From Blepharisma japonicum (Eukaryota; Ciliophora; Heterotrichea; Heterotrichida; Blepharismidae), in the NCBI GenBank assembly GCA_949751835.1, contig CATKHK010000081.1, forward strand, positions 1-64,000: a stretch of DNA of 64,000 bases, written 5' to 3'. The notes under the pieces were generated by a model. That model worked only from the letters and a program-made list of their open reading frames with translations. It made no database searches and was not told where the DNA came from. The position numbers were made by a program, and so were the translations under genes. Every line of letters starts with the position of its first letter. Within the stretch, counting starts at the first letter, position 1. Positions 32,543 through 43,000 of the stretch are shown one piece after another.

Positions 32543-33661
32543 ATGAACTATATTTCAATACTCCTATTGATTTCTTTAGCATCTGCTTTTCAATACCTTT
32601 CCGCCACAATACACTCACAAGATGTCAAGCCAATTCCAAAGCGCGAGCCATGGCATCCTCACCTCTACCTCGCCCATGATGAAGCAGGCGATTTCTACGA
32701 AATCAGGAATTCTCACGAATATTACGACGTTTCTGTAAGTTTTTTGCAGACAAAAGAAAGCTCCCCAGGTGTCATGAATTGTGAATGCAGATTTGTTAAA
32801 AGTGATTTAACTGATGAGGGAAGTTCAACAGAAACAGAATTTTTGCAGGTTATCACTCCTAACACTCAAAAAAGATTAGAAGCTGCTCAGCAGCAAGAAA
32901 AAGAAAGACTCAAAGAGATCCCTATTGGAGTCAAGCCACAATTTGTTCAGAGCACAAAGCCTATGAGAACTGACACAAGAAGGGAGATGAAAAATCCTCA
33001 GCTAATTGAAACTAATGAACAGGAAGCAAGACCACCTGAGCCTCAAAAGAAACAGCAACAAGTGCACCATGATACTGCAAAACAAGCAGGAGATATACAG
33101 AGACAGCAGGATAATATAGGGAAAAGAGTAGAAGTGCCTAAATCACAGTATGAAAATACAATTGATTATGAGCATGTATATGCTCCAAGAGTATTTGAAG
33201 CTCCTAAGCAGCATGTATTTAGAGATGTTCCACCTCCACCAGGCTACTATAATGGAGCAGGAACATATTATCAGCCTCAGGTATTCCAAACTGAATATAG
33301 GCCAAATTATATCCCAGAAGCATATCCTCCTCCGCAGTATTCTGAAAGCAGGCCTCAAAACTATGCACCTCAGTATATTGATGAGAGGCCTCAAGGATAT
33401 CCTCAGCAATATACTGAAGAAAGACCTATAGTTTATCAGCCACAGTATGTTGATGAAAGACCTCAAGGATACCAGCCTCAGTATAATGATGAAGCATCCC
33501 AAAGCAGGCCAGTTTATCAAGAATCCCAAAACAGGCCAGTTTATCAAGACGAAAGACCTGCTTATATTCCTCAATATACTGAGGAAAGAGCTGCAGAGTA
33601 CTATGATCCACGCTCTTTTTCAGCACCGAAGGTTGTTTATGTATATCAGCCTTATCCTTAA
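32543..33661 (+). CDS. Secreted Tyr/Gln/Pro-rich repeat protein
   Basis: 372 residues. MNYISILLLISLASAFQYLS is a signal peptide, which fixes the start at 32543. Residues 25-100 may fold (HPHLYLAHDEAGDFYEIRNS; two Cys in NCECRF). A charged Gln-rich middle is followed by a C-terminal half (about 215-372) of irregular repeats built on PQY-x-DERPQGY and RPVYQ units, rich in Tyr, Pro and Gln. This resembles secreted matrix or extrusome proteins, where Tyr allows cross-linking. No membrane segment after the signal. Not matched to a named family. Confidence 0.75.
   Translation: MNYISILLLISLASAFQYLSATIHSQDVKPIPKREPWHPHLYLAHDEAGDFYEIRNSHEYYDVSVSFLQTKESSPGVMNCECRFVKSDLTDEGSSTETEFLQVITPNTQKRLEAAQQQEKERLKEIPIGVKPQFVQSTKPMRTDTRREMKNPQLIETNEQEARPPEPQKKQQQVHHDTAKQAGDIQRQQDNIGKRVEVPKSQYENTIDYEHVYAPRVFEAPKQHVFRDVPPPPGYYNGAGTYYQPQVFQTEYRPNYIPEAYPPPQYSESRPQNYAPQYIDERPQGYPQQYTEERPIVYQPQYVDERPQGYQPQYNDEASQSRPVYQESQNRPVYQDERPAYIPQYTEERAAEYYDPRSFSAPKVVYVYQPYP
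33420..33600 (+). repeat. Degenerate Tyr/Pro repeat units inside the secreted protein gene
   Basis: Successive units such as GYPQQYTEERP, YQPQYVDERPQGY and YQPQYNDEASQ, then RPVYQESQN and RPVYQDERP, show recent internal duplication; codons are partly shared between units. Confidence 0.6.
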
Positions 33662-33812
33662 GCTTTTAATGATAAAATCATATTTGATTAAGACTATAAA
33701 TGTTACTAATACGTGAACTACTTTATTAAATCTTTATATTTAAGAATCGATTCTTATACATTTAAATTACCTCGCTACTCTACTAATCCTTTATTAATTA
33801 AAGTTAATTAAG

Positions 33813-34325
33813 TTATCTTACGATGTTAGCTACAAATTGGGTTGCTGCCATTCTTAATCTTGAATTCACAGACAATTTCATTTCATTGATTTCCTTTTCA
33901 ATTTCTTTTAAAAAAGTGACAATAAATTCAATTAATTTTTCTCTATAAAGTTGCTCCATATGAGTGTGAATTATTAGGAAACTGATATCATATCCTTCTA
34001 TAGGCACTCTTCTCATAATAAGAAATTGTTCAGCTCTGAGAGTCAAAAATCTCATAAACATAGAAGAAAGCAGTCTATCAAGATCATCAACCTTTTTAAA
34101 CTTTAAAGAAACCCTCATTGAGTTTATTGAAGGCTCAATTAAAGTTTCTTCATATTTTGATCTTGTGAGAATTATGGGAGGTAATAAAAGTTCTTTTGAT
34201 TTTCTTGTTTCAACTTCTGGCTTATTATGCCTCTCTTCGTGCTGTGATGGGAAATTTCTGATGTTTAAAGCCGAGTCTAGAGCTGTGCTGATTTCTACGA
34301 GATAGTCCTCAAGAGATTTTAGCAT
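33813..34325 (-). CDS. ARPC4: Arp2/3 complex subunit 4 (20 kDa)
   Basis: 170 residues, the normal length. The start at 34325 (MLKSLEDYLVEISTAL) matches ARPC4; the frame is open further upstream but that extension has no counterpart in the family. Diagnostic blocks: EERHNKPEVETRKSKELLLPP, SINSMRVSLKFKK, FMRFLTLRAEQFLIMRRVPIEGYDISFLI and EKEINEMKLSVNSRLRMAA. ARPC4 forms the core of the Arp2/3 actin-branching complex together with ARPC2. No intron. Confidence 0.95.
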   Translation of the reverse strand: MLKSLEDYLVEISTALDSALNIRNFPSQHEERHNKPEVETRKSKELLLPPIILTRSKYEETLIEPSINSMRVSLKFKKVDDLDRLLSSMFMRFLTLRAEQFLIMRRVPIEGYDISFLIIHTHMEQLYREKLIEFIVTFLKEIEKEINEMKLSVNSRLRMAATQFVANIVR

Positions 34326-34770
34326 AATAAATGGAAATAGTTCAACTGTATAAATATTAATTTTAAAATATAAAATACATCTATATGAATTATTCACATA
34401 GCCAATGCTTATTAATAAGTTATTTGGCATCTATTGGCTTGATTATTTTAAATGCTCTTATAATGCCATACATATTTTTGTTTTAATTTTAATGAATCTT
34501 TCAAGGAATTAATAATGATTGGAGACATTTTACTAAATTTAATTTAGTCAATAAAAATAAAATTTATTAGAAAGGCAGGATGCCAAAGAGATGCTACTTT
34601 GAATAAGAATAAATTAGAAAATTATAATAGAGTCATCCCTAATTTTAAAAATCAATAGAATATTATTTTTTTAAATCTAAAATTTTGGTAATGTATATTT
34701 ACTGATTCATTTTTTCTCCTAATCATTATAATTATCTAAATAATTTTCCCACAATTTAGCATATCTTATT
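34326..34770. other. Divergent intergenic region
   Basis: AT-rich spacer between ARPC4 (minus) and the Myb gene (plus). No gene or motif recognised. Confidence 0.5.
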
Positions 34771-35637
34771 ATGAAAATGTCGCCAAGTAGACGAAGAGCA
34801 TGGTCACAAGATGTAACATCTAAGTAGGAAGATGATGTAATCCGAGAGCTAGTACTCGAATATGGTACAAAGCGATGGTCTTTCATTGCTCAGTTGCTTT
34901 CTGAAAGGGTTCCCTCAAAAGACAGACACTCTAAATCTAGAACCGGAAAGCAGTGCAGAGAAAGATGGCATAACCACCTCAACCCAGAGATAAATAAGAA
35001 CTCATGGACTAAAGAAGAAGAAAATATCATTTTCAAATACCAAAGGATATTGGGAAACAAGTGGTCAGAAATTGCTTCTTACTTACCAGGAAGGTCCGAT
35101 AACTCCATCAAAAACCACTTCTACAGCACCCTCAGGAAAAAGCTTAGAAACTTCAATCGGTTCAGTATGGACGATGAAAGGTTCAATGGGCCCATAAAGG
35201 AAGTTTTACAGAACCATGAGCTTATGGGTGAGCTGTTGAATTATTCCACCTCTGAGTGGAGACTCAAAACAGAAACGCCAAATGAAAGGTGAAACTCTGA
35301 TGGAGAAAAATCCGATACAACCGAGACCAAACACACCAACAATAACATATGTAAAATAGAAACTGAAATTGATGACGCATCCAATATTCTTTGCTCACTA
35401 TATGACGCAAGAGAAGATTTTGCGACTTCATGCCCATCGTCAACCAGATCAAGTGACTTAGAAGAAATTGAAGATTTAGTGACTCCAACGATGTTTATTA
35501 GAGCACTTTGCTCTAGCGTCAGGCACTTTGATTTCTCTGAAAAAGTCAGCCAAAACGAATGCCCATTTGAAAATTCCTGTGGAAGAAACACGAAAGGCTT
35601 TCAGCTTACAAATACATTACACATTATAGAAGCTTAA
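34771..35637 (+). CDS. R2R3 Myb DNA-binding protein
   Basis: 283 residues in two exons (34771-34812 and 34828-35637) over a 15-nt intron. Repeat R2 runs [20 protein letters not shown] through WSFIAQLL to [11 protein letters not shown], and R3 runs [19 protein letters not shown] through [20 protein letters not shown] to FYSTLRKK, with the spaced tryptophans in place. The [17 protein letters not shown] junction matches animal c-Myb type R2R3. A TGA Trp (ERWNSDGEK) leads into an acidic, Ser-rich C-terminal half that could activate transcription. R2 has a small insertion ([11 protein letters not shown]). Confidence 0.92.
34813..34827 (+). other. 15-nt intron
   Basis: GTAACATCTAAGTAG, phase 0, 42 nt after the ATG. 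Retention gives an in-frame TAG. Confidence 0.88.
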
Positions 35638-35701
35638 AGACTTATTATGCTTATGACTAAATTCAGTAAACTATTTTAACGAGATTTTGAATTAATTATT
35701 T

Positions 35702-36313
35702 TTAAATACAAGATGATGTAGAGTTATGGGAATTTTCTACTGAACTTCTGCAAGTTGGACAGTTATTTCGAATCCTCAGCCACCTGACAATACAGTCATT
35801 GTGAAAATTATGATGGCAAGGCATCCTTCTGACTTGGTCGTTAGGCTTAAATGTGTCTTGGCAAATAGAGCATTCTCCCGAAACTTCGGATCCTTTAAAA
35901 ATAGGAAGAGAGTTTATGATATCTTCACTTGCAGGTGGAGGACCTTGTCTTCCTTGATTTAGCTGAGCCAAAAGGTTCATAAAATCATTAATTTCTATTC
36001 CTGGATTTGGAGGTTCGAAATAAATGAAGTTAGGCTGAGACATTACTCTTTCTGTAATTAAAATGTTTCCATCAGGCATTTGTCTTATAATTCTCACTGT
36101 ATTTGTTGTAAAGTTTAGCGGGGGTCGTTGAGGCTCAGAACTTGGACTAGTAAATTCTGGGACGAAATTTCTAGGATGGTCATCATTTTGAATTTCTTCG
36201 ACCAATTCTGAATGGCATCTTGCACAGTGAAAAGAATTACTTGAAGAATCTTGTAAATAAGGACGGCGGCAGGAATGGCACCAATATTGAGTCATGTGGT
36301 ATTCTGAAATCAT
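35702..36313 (-). CDS. RNF126/RNF115-type RING E3 ubiquitin ligase
   Basis: 203 residues. An N-terminal zinc ribbon WCHSCRRPYLQDSSSNSFHC-ARCHSELVEEI (about 12-40) is the BCA2 zinc finger that binds ubiquitin and clients, and the C-terminal RING-H2 (about 142-190) reads CSICQDTFKPND, CHHNFHNDCIVRWL and CPTC. The middle is disordered. In animals RNF126 works with the BAG6 quality-control system. All Trp codons TGG, no intron. Confidence 0.9.
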   Translation of the reverse strand: MISEYHMTQYWCHSCRRPYLQDSSSNSFHCARCHSELVEEIQNDDHPRNFVPEFTSPSSEPQRPPLNFTTNTVRIIRQMPDGNILITERVMSQPNFIYFEPPNPGIEINDFMNLLAQLNQGRQGPPPASEDIINSLPIFKGSEVSGECSICQDTFKPNDQVRRMPCHHNFHNDCIVRWLRIRNNCPTCRSSVENSHNSTSSCI

Positions 36314-36611
36314 TGCTTTATAAATTATTAGGGGCTTATAGGATATTTTATTTTAAAGTCGATAGAAGATTCTAGAATATGGCATTAACGATGTATTTTG
36401 TTTTAGCATTTTTATGTTAAAATTTTAAAAAATAGCTTTATTTTAACTTTATTTTGTATTATAAGCTTGAAATATGTAAATTATTGCTTAAATATTAATA
36501 TATCAACTTCGAAAAGCAAAAAACTGTTGTCTTAGATATATATGCTTAAAAAATTTCCTACAATATTGAAATGGGAAATAGTAACTTACATGAATCTCAA
36601 TAAATTAAAAA

Positions 36612-36740
36612 CTATACTGGCATATCTATCAGCCCAATCGCAATAATTTTAAGTAGAGCTCCCATGTTATTAAGTCTGAGAGAAAAATGGATCACTTTGT
36701 TTTTTGAATAAGAATCTTTGCCATTAAAATCTTTTATCAT
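36612..36740 (-). CDS. Possible small ORF
   Basis: 42 codons, ATG at 36740 to TAG at 36612, protein-like in composition (KNKVIHFSLRLNNMGALLKI then IAIGLIDMPV). No family recognised and no local-type intron that would extend it. It may be chance. Confidence 0.2.
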   Translation of the reverse strand: MIKDFNGKDSYSKNKVIHFSLRLNNMGALLKIIAIGLIDMPV

Positions 36741-36881
36741 AATTCTCTATAATTCTCTGCTTTCTCGGCAATTTATTGAATTAATTAATTATAAAAATTA
36801 AAAATATAAAATTATAACTGTTGCTTATTGCTATATTTGATATTGCGACTACACCTGTAACTTTTTATTCTGAAAATATTT

Positions 36882-36899
36882 AATAATAATAATAATAAT
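36882..36899. repeat. AAT trinucleotide repeat
   Basis: Six perfect AAT units in the 5' flank of the first ADF gene. Simple repeat, likely of no function. Confidence 0.8.
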
Positions 36900-37005
36900 G
36901 AATATATTTAGCTTTTGGCATCTTATTTTAACTCTATATGTTGTAACCTAGCTTAGATACCCAAAATAAAATGCTAATTTTGAATTCTGGAAATTCGATA
37001 TAAAA

Positions 37006-37392
37006 ATGGCTTACAAGGAATCAGCAGACTGTTTGAGAGCTATCAATGATTTAAAGAATGGTAGAGTGAAATACATTCTATTGGGTATTGATCCAACTGG
37101 ATCTGAAGTTATTCTTAAAGATACAGGGAGCAGGCAAACTGCAGACTATCTGGAATTTATTAGCAAGCTAAGAACGTCTCAGCCATGCTATGGCATTTAT
37201 GCATTTAACAAAACTGAATCAGTCAATTCCACTGTGCTGTTTATGTGGTTGCCTGACTATGGAACGGTTGAAGATAAACTTAAGGTTGTATCGAATCTTG
37301 CATTACTTAAGAACAGGTTTAAAGTTGAGAAAGCATTTACAGCTACAACTGTATCTGACCTGAGAGCTTTTCCTCTACAGACGATTTTTTAA
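37006..37392 (+). CDS. ADF/cofilin family protein 1
   Basis: 128 residues, one exon. ADF-homology fold pattern: N-terminal helix SADCLRAINDLKNGRVKYI, central CYGIYAFNKTESV, then VLFMWLPDYGTVEDKLKVVSNLALLK, the actin-binding helix, and a short C-terminal strand. The missing Ser3 region and the short form recall ciliate ADFs and coactosin. It lies 223 nt upstream of a second ADF gene; the pair is a tandem duplication that has diverged strongly. ADF severs or depolymerises actin filaments. Confidence 0.85.
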   Translation: MAYKESADCLRAINDLKNGRVKYILLGIDPTGSEVILKDTGSRQTADYLEFISKLRTSQPCYGIYAFNKTESVNSTVLFMWLPDYGTVEDKLKVVSNLALLKNRFKVEKAFTATTVSDLRAFPLQTIF

Positions 37393-37615
37393 TTAATAAA
37401 ATATATTTTTCAATTTCTTATTATAGAATTATCAAAAAATGATAATAAGGAAAATAAACCATTTATCCAATTACCGTTATATCGCTACTAATTTTAAATA
37501 TTCAAGAACTAAGGTACATTGCTAAAAGAATAGATAACTTTAAGCCAAAATACCTTTTATTTTATTACTATTTTAAATATGTTAAACTATACTTCTTTTC
37601 TTATCTGTCAATAAA

Positions 37616-38026
37616 ATGGTGGACGCTAACCTTAATGTTGATGATGCTTGTGTCAATGCTTTCAATCGCTTAAAGCTTACTAAAGATATTAGATTCATCA
37701 TTTTCAAAGTCGAAGGAGAGTCACAAGTCATTGTAGAGAGAGTTGGAGATTTGACATCAACTTATCAAGATTTTGTAAGCAGTCTTCCACATAATGAACC
37801 TCGCTTTGTAGTTTATGACTACGAATTTAGAAAAGATGACGGAATTACATCAAATAAAATTGTTTTCATTCATTGGTCTCCTGACAACTCATCGGTCAAG
37901 AATAAAATGATCTATGCTTCGACAAAGGAAAATTTGAAGAGGAGATTTGCAGGAATTCATAGAGAAGTGCAAGCTTGCTCCGTTTCTGAAGTTGAAGAAA
38001 GCGAAATTGTGCAAGCTCTTAGATAA
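37616..38026 (+). CDS. ADF/cofilin family protein 2
   Basis: 136 residues, one exon. Starts MVDANLNVDDACVNAFNRLK, followed by RFIIFKVEG, PRFVVYDYEFRKDDGI, and the signature KIVFIHWSPDNSSVKNKMIY with the long actin-binding helix, then LKRRFAGIHREVQACSVSEV. It is closer to canonical cofilin than its upstream neighbour. Both genes share strand and orientation but each has its own AT-rich leader. Confidence 0.93.
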   Translation: MVDANLNVDDACVNAFNRLKLTKDIRFIIFKVEGESQVIVERVGDLTSTYQDFVSSLPHNEPRFVVYDYEFRKDDGITSNKIVFIHWSPDNSSVKNKMIYASTKENLKRRFAGIHREVQACSVSEVEESEIVQALR

Positions 38027-38283
38027 TAATCATGATTGACAAAATTGATAAAACTTAAAATATTTATGTAAAGGCTCACTATGAAATTGCAAAAAAATAT
38101 TTTTTAGCAATTATTTGAGAGATAAACTATTTAATTAAACATCACAACATAAAATATTATTCCTCTACCAAAATTACATCATTTTGCAAATAATCAACCA
38201 AAATGTCACGAAAGGTCACATATTCATGATAACCTCATAAGATTTTAAACGTTAAGTTTAAGGCTCTCTCAGAAAAATGGAAA

Positions 38284-38835
38284 ATGATAATTTTAAAGGA
38301 AGTGTCCCAAAATTTCATTCGCATGGACAAATCAAAATCAGGTTTCTTTATCGCCGTAATAGGCTGCACACAAGTAGGAAAAACATCTCTAGTATCAAGA
38401 CTTACAAAAGACGTATTCATAGAAAAGCACCAGCCCACAATGACACAGGAAATTCAAACTACACTGTGCTCTGCGACCAAGCGAAAACAAATAAGACTCT
38501 TCTTTTTAGATCTCACAGGAAATAATTATTTCCAGTCTTTTGCGACTCCATGGATTGGAGTTTCTCAAGCCGTGTTGATACTTTTCGATACGAATTCTAT
38601 GCAGTCTTTCAACCAAATTCAAGGGTGCGCGTCCTTGTGTTCTTTGGAAAACGTGATGGTCTTCCTGGTTGGGACCAAAACTGATACAATTTATCAGCGA
38701 GAAGTTTCGTATGAACAAGCTGCCAATAAAGCCAATGAGCTTAACGCAATCTATTTCGAGATTAGCGCAAAATCCAAGAAAAACTTGGATCAGCTGTTAA
38801 AGGTTCTGAGCCAATCTTTACTGAAAAAATTTTAA
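38284..38835 (+). CDS. Divergent Rab-like small GTPase
   Basis: 183 residues, or 170 if translation starts at the second Met (38323, MDKSKSGFFIAVIGCTQ). The P-loop GCTQVGKTS is good and TKDVFIEKHQPTMTQE is a Rab-like switch I. DLTGN replaces DTAGQ, so both the Ala and the catalytic Gln are lost. The guanine motif is GTKTD in place of NKxD, and EISAKS is normal. There is no C-terminal prenylation cysteine (ends SLLKKF). It is probably not a standard membrane Rab, but it may bind nucleotide stably. No closer subfamily recognised. Confidence 0.8.
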   Translation: MIILKEVSQNFIRMDKSKSGFFIAVIGCTQVGKTSLVSRLTKDVFIEKHQPTMTQEIQTTLCSATKRKQIRLFFLDLTGNNYFQSFATPWIGVSQAVLILFDTNSMQSFNQIQGCASLCSLENVMVFLVGTKTDTIYQREVSYEQAANKANELNAIYFEISAKSKKNLDQLLKVLSQSLLKKF

Positions 38836-39106
38836 ATTAACGTGATATAAAAATATTGAGAAAATTGTTAGTCTTTGTTTAATTAGACCATTTTTAGTTG
38901 AAGATATTTCAATCATTAGAGAATTAAATTTTTGATAAAATGCTATAGAGGGATTTTGAAGAGTATAAAATTGAAAAATATAGTTTTGTTAAATTGGACA
39001 AAAACTATGAAAACTCAAATAATTATTATATATAACAGAAACAAATCTAATTTTAGATGTTTATGCATTAACTAGGCACAATTTAAAGTTCTGAAATCGT
39101 TCCTTT

Positions 39107-39604
39107 TTACATAATTGTGCATTCTTCTTTTGTCGATTTCAGCTCATCTGGAAGTTCTCCATATTCAGATAATTTGTCAATCAATTCCATTGCTTCTTTA
39201 TGTCTTCTATTATCTATATGCTCACATATGCGTGAATACAAGTCTAACTGGCTAGAATAAGCCTCTAAATCTTCATTGGAAAGCTCATTTCTTTTCTGAT
39301 CAATGTAGTCTTTCAGTTTATCTCTTGTTTCAACCATATACTCACCTATAGCCTCCTCACTTCCTTCATCTCCAAATAAATTCTCATTCAATTTTTCAAT
39401 TTCTTCTCTAAGCTCCAGTACAAGCGAGTCGAATGCATTTTCAATTCCTGGCATATCTGGAATATCACCCCAGGCAAGCTCTCCAACGCTCTCAGGGGTT
39501 TCTTTTGGCACCTTAGGAGCATTTTCTGTCTTTTTTCCTTCATTTTTATGCTCTTCAGTTGTTTTCGAGCTTGGTTCGAGTTCTTTGTCTGAGTTTTCTG
39601 CCAT
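39107..39604 (-). CDS. PEX19: Reduced PEX19, peroxisomal membrane protein chaperone
   Basis: 165 residues against about 300 in animals and yeast. The C-terminal half fits the PEX19 helical domain: LKDYIDQKRNELSNEDLEAY, SQLDLYSRICEHIDNRRHKE (compare YQEQHSVMCKICEQFE), then ELIDKLSEYGELPDELKS. It ends CTIM, a farnesylation CaaX box like the CLIM of human PEX19. The N-terminal 40 residues are charged and disordered. PEX19 binds newly made peroxisomal membrane proteins and docks on PEX3. Part of the middle is missing compared with the family, so the assignment rests on the C-terminal helices plus the tail. Confidence 0.78.
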   Translation of the reverse strand: MAENSDKELEPSSKTTEEHKNEGKKTENAPKVPKETPESVGELAWGDIPDMPGIENAFDSLVLELREEIEKLNENLFGDEGSEEAIGEYMVETRDKLKDYIDQKRNELSNEDLEAYSSQLDLYSRICEHIDNRRHKEAMELIDKLSEYGELPDELKSTKEECTIM

Positions 39605-40028
39605 TTATTGAAATTTATACAATTGAAGAAATGTGAAATAGTTTATTTCAATCTAGATAAAAATACACTCGTAGCTAGTAGCATGCCACTATAAATGCAA
39701 TTTATTGTTATAATTGATCTCTTTTTTCAAATTATTACTTTTGAGGATATTTCGAATCATCTTTATTGTTCTAATAGCACAAGCCTTAAGCATAGTAAAA
39801 CTTAAATATTACGGTTTTAAATATAAAAAAATATATTTGATTTCTATTATTGAATAATAGCTTGTTGTAAATAATGTAAAATTGGTCTATTATTTTATCC
39901 TCTTCTCTTGTAATTATTTCAGCCTATATTCAATTTCAGCAATTTTCCCTATCTTATTAATTTCTCATTGTTTCTAGTTTTTAATCTCTTCTGATTTATA
40001 AACTTAAATAATATACCCACTTAAAGCT
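39605..40028. other. Divergent intergenic region
   Basis: AT-rich spacer between the PEX19-like gene (minus) and the kelch membrane protein (plus). No gene or motif recognised. Confidence 0.5.
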
Positions 40029-43000
40029 ATGGAACGGATTTTACTTATGGTTTTGTTTATACCAGTGCTTTCTCTCGAAATCTCTTTACTTCCCTCGACA
40101 GGTGTTCCACCACCAAGCACAACCTTAGGAACAATGGTTTACGATTCAAAGAATGACCAACTAATTAACTTTGGAGGTCTCTCAACAGGTGGTTCATACT
40201 CCAACGACTTAGCTTCGTTTTCGCTTAAACTTATGAGGTGAAGTATCATTTTACCTTATTTATCTACAGTCCCAGACGAACGGGCCACATCTGCTATGTT
40301 TTACGACGAAGACAACCATCAAGTCCTCTTATACGGAGGAAGAACACGTGCCGGGCCTGCTGGGGATTTTTGAAGCTATAGCTTAACAGAAAACAGTTGG
40401 ACACAATTATCAAAAAAGGGAGATGACCCTGGACCTAGAGCATATCTAGCACATGTCGAATATACATGAAATGGAGTGCACTATTATGCCATTTTCGGAG
40501 GTTTAACACCTACAGCTGTAGATAACAGCTTATATATGTAAGATTTATGCAGACTAGATGGGAGCGATTTCAAATGATATAAAAAACCATCTACAGGAAG
40601 CCCGCCGCAGCCAGTAGAAAGTTCTGGAATAGTTTATTATGATAATAAGTTATATGTGTGGGGAGGATTAAGTAGGTTCTCTGAGAAGATGCAAGACACA
40701 AAGCTTTATATTTATGACTTGAATTTACTTAGTTGGACTTCATTAGATGTCCCAGGAGATGATCCTCATGGCAGGTTTCAGCACTTTTTATGTGTGGTTG
40801 ATGGGTATTTATATATAAATAATGGAGAGGATTTTACAACTGGAAGTTCCGTTTTTGATATTTGGAAAATAAATTTAGCAACATTGAGCTCGTGAGAAAA
40901 AGTAAAATTTAAAGACACAGATAATATAGCCACTGATAGTGGTTCAGTAACAATAGTTGGATCTGTTGTATACTCTTTTGGAGGAACTTCTGTAACAGGT
41001 ATAAATAATTCCCTGACCTCTATTAATCTTTCTGCATCTTCAATAGCTTATAAGCTGATTTCAGCAGAGCTATCAGGCCCAGAGGCCAGGATGATGCATT
41101 CAATGCAGGCAATCCATACAAGCTTATGAGTCTTTGGAGGTATAGATAGTGACAAAAATTTGTAAATTATATTTAGCTTAAGCGACATGTGAAAATTTGA
41201 GCTTACAACTAATACTTGAACTTTGCTAAATCCAACTGGAGATAAGCCACCTGCAAGAGCAAGGCATAGCAGCTGCTCTACTGCTGATACTTATGTCATT
41301 TTTGGAGGTGAAAATGATGATGGCTACTTAAATGATATGTATGAATATACAATTTTGGCTAATATTTGGAAAGTAGTTGATTTCAGCTCAAGCAAAAATC
41401 CAGTTGGGAGGTATGGCGCCTGTATGGCCCAAGCTGATAGTTATATTTATTTATTTGGAGGTCATACAATGGCTGGATATTCAAATGAGCTATGAAGACT
41501 CGATGTTCTTGATAATACATTTGTACTACTTGATGACGGGCTTTCAGAGCAGGTACCAAAGCTAGCCAACACCAAATGCTTCATAAGAAATATTGACTCA
41601 AATTACTATTTCTACATAGCCACTGGAGAAGGGGAAGATGGAGTACCTAGCTCTCAGATTTACAAATACGATATAAATAATGAAGAATGGCAATTAGTCA
41701 TGGATCAAGGATATGGCTCATTTTCCCTTTCAGGAGCAGCTGGGACAAACATAGATAATTACCTGCTTATTGTTGGGGGCGAACAATGGAATTTTGAAGC
41801 TTTTGATTCAATTTTTATGATTGATCTTGATGATAATCCTACACCTAATGAAATCGGAAACGTCGAAGAGCCAATCTATTCAACTGAAATCGTTTATTTT
41901 GGGAATTCCTTATATTTATTTGGAGGAGGAGATACCCTTTCCCGATTGGTCCAAAATTTTATACCAAAACAATTTTTGTTTAAAATTACCCCAAGCTCAA
42001 GTGATGCATTTTCATGGCCTTGCAGTAACGGAACATATGGAGAAGATTGTGCCCCATGCCCCGAAGGGCATTATTCAGATACATTTGGAATTTCGGAATG
42101 TAAAAAGTGTCCAACAGGGACGTACAATACTTTTAAAGGGGCTCGCACTTTAAATGAGTGCTATCCTTGTGCATATGGCTCCTATGCTGCTGTAGAAGGA
42201 TCAAAATATTGCGATAATTGCCCAGCAGGGACATTTTGTCCTGCTGGAACAGCTGAGCCTATGCTAATCAAAGATAGAGTTGATTTTGTGAGTGTGCAGC
42301 CTCAACTCTATAAGCAAGACTCTACAATAGTTGACCTAACATTTAATTCTGCTATGTATTTTATTATAGCAGTATCTATTTTCATCACAATCCTACTAAT
42401 CGTCCATAAACCCATACGAAGTTCTTTACCTAGATTTGACTCATATTCAACGAACCATGAAACCAAAGACAATCACCCTATAATAAAAAGGAGAACAGCA
42501 CTTGGCGGTCTTTTTAGCTTGATTTTTCTAATGCTTGCCTGTTTATTTGTTCTGCAAGGAGCTGTTATATACTTTACTGATAATATTATTGAGGAAAAAA
42601 ACCTTGAACCTTTGGTTTCACTAGAAAATGACTATGACTCTTTTCCTGGAGAAATTTATATAACTGTTACTTTTTATTATTACGGAGGAAGCTGTGTTAA
42701 TGGCGACTCTTGTGTAGGCGATCTTTTTTATAGCTATGTTGACATTGAAGGAGATCTGAGTCATCCAGCATGCAAATTTGAAGAAAAAAACTGTGTCGTC
42801 TCATTTGTCTGTCATTCCTGCAATATTGGAGTAGGAGCTTCAATAAATCTCTCTATATATGAGCCTAGAAGCTACGCAAGCTACATTTCTGTAAATATTT
42901 CATCAACCTCATCAATCCCAAATGAATTAAGTATAATTGAAATTGATCTAGTCCCTACTTCCACATCTTTGATATTTAGAGGACCAGATGCCTCAAAATT

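Larger units (their letters stand above)
36314..37005. other. Divergent intergenic region
   Basis: Spacer between the RING gene (minus) and the first ADF gene (plus). It contains a possible 42-codon ORF (36612-36740, minus) and an AAT repeat (36882-36899); the remainder is AT-rich and featureless. Confidence 0.5.
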
